Positions 20,858 through 23,639 of a stretch of 23,639 bases of DNA are shown here, piece by piece. The stretch is from positions 1 to 23,639 of the forward strand of contig NZ_CALLYO010000256.1 of NCBI RefSeq assembly GCF_937858865.1, in the 5' to 3' direction. Origin of the DNA: an uncultured Amaricoccus sp. Its GTDB lineage: Bacteria > Pseudomonadota > Alphaproteobacteria > Rhodobacterales > Rhodobacteraceae. The position numbers and the translations under genes were made by a program. The notes under the pieces are model-generated. The model searched no databases. It was not told the DNA's origin and was given only the letters and a program-made list of their open reading frames with translations. Position 1 is the first letter of the stretch. Each line of letters begins with the position of its first letter.

Positions 20858-21994
20858 TCACTGATTCTCCTGGGTCTGCCCCATGATCTCCTGGGCGGTG
20901 AAGTTGATGTCGCAGGTCGGGAAGGAGTTGCCGACGAAGAAGTTGTCGGATTCGCCCGGGTAGTAGTCGACGCCCTCCTTGAGGTCCGGGTCGGAGGCGA
21001 CCGCCGTCGGCAGGCGCACCGACTGCGGCACCACCTGGCCGTCGAGCGCGGCGAGCGCGACCTTGATCGCCACCGCGACCTGCGCCGGGCCGGAGCCGGC
21101 GGAGGTGCATTTCAGCCCCTCGGCGGCGTACTGGGCGCAGAACTTGCGGAAGCCGTTCTCGGTCTCGCCGCCGAAGGGCACCATCGGGTGCTTGGCGTCG
21201 AGCATCGCCTGGACGACGCCGGTGTCGCCGCCCTGGGCGGTGATGCCGTCGAAGGGGCCGTTGGTGGCGATGGCGTCGGCGGTCGCCTTCTGCGCCGTCG
21301 GGTCGTCCCACTTGCCCATGACCTCGGTCACGTCCCAGCTCTTGCCGGAGGCGTCGAGGATCTCGTGGATGCCGTTGTGGCGGTCGGTGTCGACGGAGGT
21401 TCCGGCGACGCCCCTGACCTCGAGGACCTTGCCGCCGTCGGGCAGGTGCTCGACCAGCCAGTTGCCCCAGAGCTCGCCGAGGCCCTTCTGGTCGACGTTG
21501 ACGTTGATGGCGTCCTGGGTGTCGAGGATGTTGTCGAAGGCGACGAGGACGACGCCCGCCTCCTTGGCGCGCTTGATGACCGGGCCGAAGGCGGTGGGGT
21601 TCTGGGCGTTGACGACGATGGCGTCGAAGCCCGAGTCGATGAAGTTGTTGATCGCCGAGATCTGCGCCGGCACGTCCTCGCCGGTGGAGACGACCTTGAA
21701 CTCCGCGAGCCTCGTGGCGACCTCGGGCTGCCGGGCGTAGGCCTTGGCGGTCTGGATCATCTGGATGCGCCAGGTGTTGGCGATATAGCCGTTGGCGAGC
21801 GCGATCCGGTAGGGGCCTTCCTTCTTCGGGAACTGGAAGAACTGGGTGTCGGCGGCCCAGGGCACCATGCAGTCGGCGTCGGTCGCCGGGCCGGATACGA
21901 TTTCGGGCTCGGCCATCGCCGTGCCGGCCACGGCGAGGATCGCCGCGGTTACGCAGGCGCCGAGAAGGCGCGCCCGAGTGCGAGCAGAAGTCAT
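20858..21994 (-). CDS. sugar ABC transporter substrate-binding protein (RbsB-like)
   Basis: This 378-residue periplasmic binding protein is of the Peripla_BP_4 type. Its signal peptide ends in A-M-A (cut after residue 28). The mature protein shows Y-R-I-A-L-A-N-G-Y-I-A-N-T-W-R, a family start that differs from classic RbsB, then A-I-N-N-F-I-D-S-G-F-D-A-I-V-V-N-A-Q-N-P, V-A-F-D-N and G-G-D-T-G-V-V-Q-A-M-L-D-A. It has four cysteines in the mature part, possibly forming disulfides. I chose the ATG at 21994 because GGGAGGAG lies 7 bases upstream. A longer frame from 22090 lacks a signal peptide at its start. It is the first gene of the sugar operon. The ligand is unknown. The system type suggests a pentose, a furanose sugar or a sugar alcohol. 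Confidence 0.93.
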   Translation of the reverse strand: MTSARTRARLLGACVTAAILAVAGTAMAEPEIVSGPATDADCMVPWAADTQFFQFPKKEGPYRIALANGYIANTWRIQMIQTAKAYARQPEVATRLAEFKVVSTGEDVPAQISAINNFIDSGFDAIVVNAQNPTAFGPVIKRAKEAGVVLVAFDNILDTQDAINVNVDQKGLGELWGNWLVEHLPDGGKVLEVRGVAGTSVDTDRHNGIHEILDASGKSWDVTEVMGKWDDPTAQKATADAIATNGPFDGITAQGGDTGVVQAMLDAKHPMVPFGGETENGFRKFCAQYAAEGLKCTSAGSGPAQVAVAIKVALAALDGQVVPQSVRLPTAVASDPDLKEGVDYYPGESDNFFVGNSFPTCDINFTAQEIMGQTQENQ

Positions 21995-22104
21995 GACGTT
22001 CTCCTCCCAATCGCGGCTTGTGCCGCGTTCCGCCCCGGGAGGGTGGCCGGCGAGCGGCCGGGCGCTTCCAGGCGCTGCTTGTCTCCCCACCCCTGGCCGG
22101 ACAA

Positions 22105-22133
22105 TGGTTAGGCGCGGGCGGAAAAGCTGTCAA
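22105..22133 (-). promoter_or_regulatory. candidate promoter of the sugar ABC operon
   Basis: On the minus strand a perfect TTGACA (22128-22133) stands 17 bases from TAACCA (22105-22110). The -35 and spacing are ideal and the -10 is poor, as expected for a regulated promoter. The leader would be about 100 bases. The 187-base gap 21995-22181 lies between divergent genes and also holds two short GC stems. Confidence 0.45.
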
Positions 22134-22181
22134 TGAGCGGCTGCGGGCAGCGGCCGCGGGTTCGGACGGGAGGAGGCTGGC

Positions 22182-23087
22182 ATGGAGCGGGCCGAGCTGG
22201 CGCGGCGGTTCGAGATCGGGGCGCATCCGCTCGCGTTCCGCGGGCTCGGCCCGGGAGAGGGGGGCGTCAGGCCGATCGCCTTCGCCACCCGGTCGGGCGA
22301 GGCGGTGGAGGGCTTCCTGCTCGAGCCGGACGGCGGGGGGCCGGCGCCCGCGGTGCTCTACGTCCACGCGCACGGCTGGCGCTACGACATCGGCGCGCGC
22401 GAGGCGGTGGACGGGCAGGCGGCGCTCGCCGGGCCGATGGGGCCGGCGCTCGCGCGGGCCGGCTTCCGGGTGCTGGCGATCGACATGCCCTGCTTCCGCG
22501 GCCGGGCCGGGACGCCGGAGAGCGCGGCGGCGAAGGCGGCGCTCTGGCGGGGCGGCTCGCTGGCCGGGCAGATGCTTGGCGAGCTCCACTCGGCGCTCGA
22601 CTGGCTGGCGGGCGATCCCGGCACCGATCCGGGCCGGATCGCGGTCTTCGGGCTCTCGATGGGGGCGACGCTCGGCTACTGGCTGGGGGCGGTCGAGCCG
22701 CGGCTGGCCGCGGTGGCGCATCTCTGCTGCTTCGCCGACTTCGCCCCGCTGATCGAGAGCGGGGCGCATGACCTGCACGGGCTCTACCTGACGGTGCCGG
22801 GGCTGGTGAGCCGGGTCTCGAACGGCGAGATCGCCGGGATGATCGCGCCGCGGCCGCAGTTCGTCGGGCTGGGCGAGGCGGATCCGCTGACGCCGCCGGA
22901 GGCGATCGGGCCGGCGCTGGCGACGCTGCGCGCCGCCTATGCCGCCGCCGGGGCGGAGCGGGCGCTCCGGGTGCGGCTGGAGCCGGGGGTCGGGCACCGG
23001 GAGACGCCGGAGATGCGGGCGGAGGTCATGGGTTTCCTGTGCGAGGCGCTCGGAGTCGCACGCGTGCGACGGCGGGCAAGTGACTGA
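22182..23087 (+). CDS. alpha/beta hydrolase, dienelactone-hydrolase/acetyl-xylan-esterase-like
   Basis: This 301-residue serine hydrolase is without signal peptide, so it is cytoplasmic. The catalytic triad can be read: S159 in G-L-S-M-G, D234 in G-E-A-D-P-L-T-P, and H272 in G-V-G-H-R-E-T. The oxyanion-hole segment is H-A-H-G-W near 62-66. G-R-I-A-V-F-G-L-S-M-G is typical of the DLH/AXE1-like group, which cleaves small carboxylic esters or lactones. GGGAGGAGG lies 7 bases before the ATG. It is transcribed divergently from the sugar-binding-protein gene, so action on an ester or lactone of the imported compound is possible but unproven. The last residues (R-V-R-R-R-A-S-D) are encoded by a perfect palindrome (23055-23070) and may be an extension of the normal C-terminus. 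Confidence 0.88.
   Translation: MERAELARRFEIGAHPLAFRGLGPGEGGVRPIAFATRSGEAVEGFLLEPDGGGPAPAVLYVHAHGWRYDIGAREAVDGQAALAGPMGPALARAGFRVLAIDMPCFRGRAGTPESAAAKAALWRGGSLAGQMLGELHSALDWLAGDPGTDPGRIAVFGLSMGATLGYWLGAVEPRLAAVAHLCCFADFAPLIESGAHDLHGLYLTVPGLVSRVSNGEIAGMIAPRPQFVGLGEADPLTPPEAIGPALATLRAAYAAAGAERALRVRLEPGVGHRETPEMRAEVMGFLCEALGVARVRRRASD
23055..23070. repeat. 16-base palindrome at the 3' end of the hydrolase gene
   Basis: GTCGCACG is followed by its exact reverse complement, inside the last codons of the hydrolase gene. The core GCACGCGTGC is the same as in the 5886-5905 palindrome, which also sits at a gene end on the plus strand. Confidence 0.45.
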
Positions 23088-23095
23088 CGGGGCTG

Positions 23096-23479
23096 GTGAA
23101 TCCGGCTGGCGTTAACCCGGTGTTCATGGAGGCGCGCGGCTTGGCGAAGGTGGTCGAGGTCAACGACAGGATGCAGCGGGGCTACCGCTACGCGCTGGTC
23201 GCGCCGGCGGGGCGCGGGTTCGATCCGGCGTTCCGGCCGGAGCTGACGCCGGCCGAGATGCTGCGGTTGGGCGTGTTCGGGGGGAAGTACATGACCGACT
23301 GCCGGGAGGAATTTCCGGCGGCCTGGTTCGAGGGGGCGAAGCTGTCGCCGGAGGGGAAGGACCCGGGGCTCAACTGGTTCGGGGTGGACGCGAGCCAGCC
23401 GCTGTCGGTCTGGCGGGCGAAGGGGTGGATCCATCCGGACGACCCGCGGGGGTGGTTCCAGTGGTACTGCCGCTACTAG
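23096..23479 (+). CDS. conserved hypothetical protein, truncated by an in-frame TAG
   Basis: This frame codes for 127 residues (or 117 if the ATG at 23126 is used; GTG at 23096 and 23120 are the other choices). I recognise the sequence as a conserved family of unknown function found in bacteria and fungi, but cannot name a domain. The conserved blocks are T-P-A-E-M-L-R-L-G-V-F-G-G-K-Y-M-T-D-C, F-G-V-D-A-S-Q-P-L-S-V-W-R-A-K-G-W-I-H-P-D-D-P-R and G-W-F-Q-W-Y-C-R-Y. The TAG at 23477-23479 cuts it right after Y-C-R-Y. The same frame then continues for 49 codons with family-like sequence, so the gene is probably a pseudogene, a sequencing error or subject to readthrough. No function should be inferred. 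Confidence 0.7.
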   Translation: MNPAGVNPVFMEARGLAKVVEVNDRMQRGYRYALVAPAGRGFDPAFRPELTPAEMLRLGVFGGKYMTDCREEFPAAWFEGAKLSPEGKDPGLNWFGVDASQPLSVWRAKGWIHPDDPRGWFQWYCRY

Positions 23480-23629
23480 CGGGGGCGGCGGATGGCGGAC
23501 GACGGGCGGCAGATCGGGCGGTGGAAGGCGATGCGGCGGCACGTGGCCCAGGTGGAGCGGAACTGCGAGCGGGGGGACGTCTGGTGCCGGCGGCGGCAGC
23601 GGCCTCGAGGTCCTGCGACAGGGAGCTGA
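23480..23629 (+). pseudogene. C-terminal remnant of the TAG-interrupted gene
   Basis: In the same frame as the gene before it, 49 codons follow the TAG before a TGA at 23627-23629. They read R-G-R-R-M-A-D-D-G-R-Q-I-G-R-W-K-A-M-R-R, then H-V-A-Q-V-E-R-N-C-E-R-G-D-V-W-C-R-R-R-Q-R-Q. To my memory this matches the expected C-terminal part of the same family (an arginine-rich helix followed by a cysteine pair). The final residues after R-Q-R-Q look unlike the family, so a second lesion may lie near 23600. Confidence 0.55.
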
Positions 23630-23639
23630 GGGCCAACCC

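Noticed and set aside
20844..22997. 717-codon minus-strand frame overlapping the binding-protein gene
   Set aside because: It covers the binding protein in another frame and runs antisense through the hydrolase. It is arginine-rich without family features.
1..23639. Search for tRNA genes, CRISPR arrays, IS elements or prophage parts
   Set aside because: I found no cloverleaf, spaced repeats, transposase or integrase sequence.

Overview
The window is about 70% GC with dense coding on both strands. It looks like chromosomal DNA of an alphaproteobacterium, most likely Rhodobacterales or a close relative. The evidence is two tandem DUF1127 genes followed by an anti-Shine-Dalgarno stem-loop, an Mrp-type ATPase, a UvrD/PcrA helicase, a complete Liv-type transporter and a CUT2 sugar transporter. 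I see no tRNA, rRNA, CRISPR array, insertion sequence, prophage or integration site.

Layout. Plus strand, 1-5858: the 3' part of a YmdB-family phosphodiesterase, an SLC13 permease with two TrkA-C domains, the YebC/PmpR regulator, an exported YbaY-NlpE-META fusion protein and an aldo/keto reductase. Minus strand, 6002-12691: a small unknown protein behind a perfect CRP-type site, a branched-chain amino acid operon transcribed livJ-livG-livF-livH-livM, and mrp. Plus strand, 12857-13544: a promoter region, two DUF1127 genes and a candidate small RNA ending in an intrinsic terminator. Minus strand, 13644-21994: uvrD, a Crp/Fnr-family regulator and a sugar ABC operon (binding protein, double ATPase, two permeases). 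The operon is split by a 442-base non-coding stretch holding five perfect hairpins in a row. Plus strand, 22182-23629: an alpha/beta hydrolase and a gene interrupted by an in-frame TAG, with the rest of its family sequence continuing after the stop.

How the parts may work together. Both transport operons put a strong GC-rich hairpin just after the binding-protein gene, the usual arrangement for keeping more of that mRNA than of the membrane and ATPase genes. The Crp-like regulator lies 51 bases behind the last sugar permease gene. Its recognition helix keeps the residues that in E. coli CRP read TGTGA, and the window has one perfect TGTGA-N6-TCACA site, so the two may be linked. The DUF1127 pair with its downstream CCTCCC stem-loop resembles the stress-induced DUF1127-CcsR ('cuckoo') loci of Rhodobacter.

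The points most worth following are the candidate cuckoo-type RNA, the TAG-interrupted gene, the hairpin array inside the sugar operon, and a 23-base palindromic repeat present twice. I found no clearly new multi-gene system.
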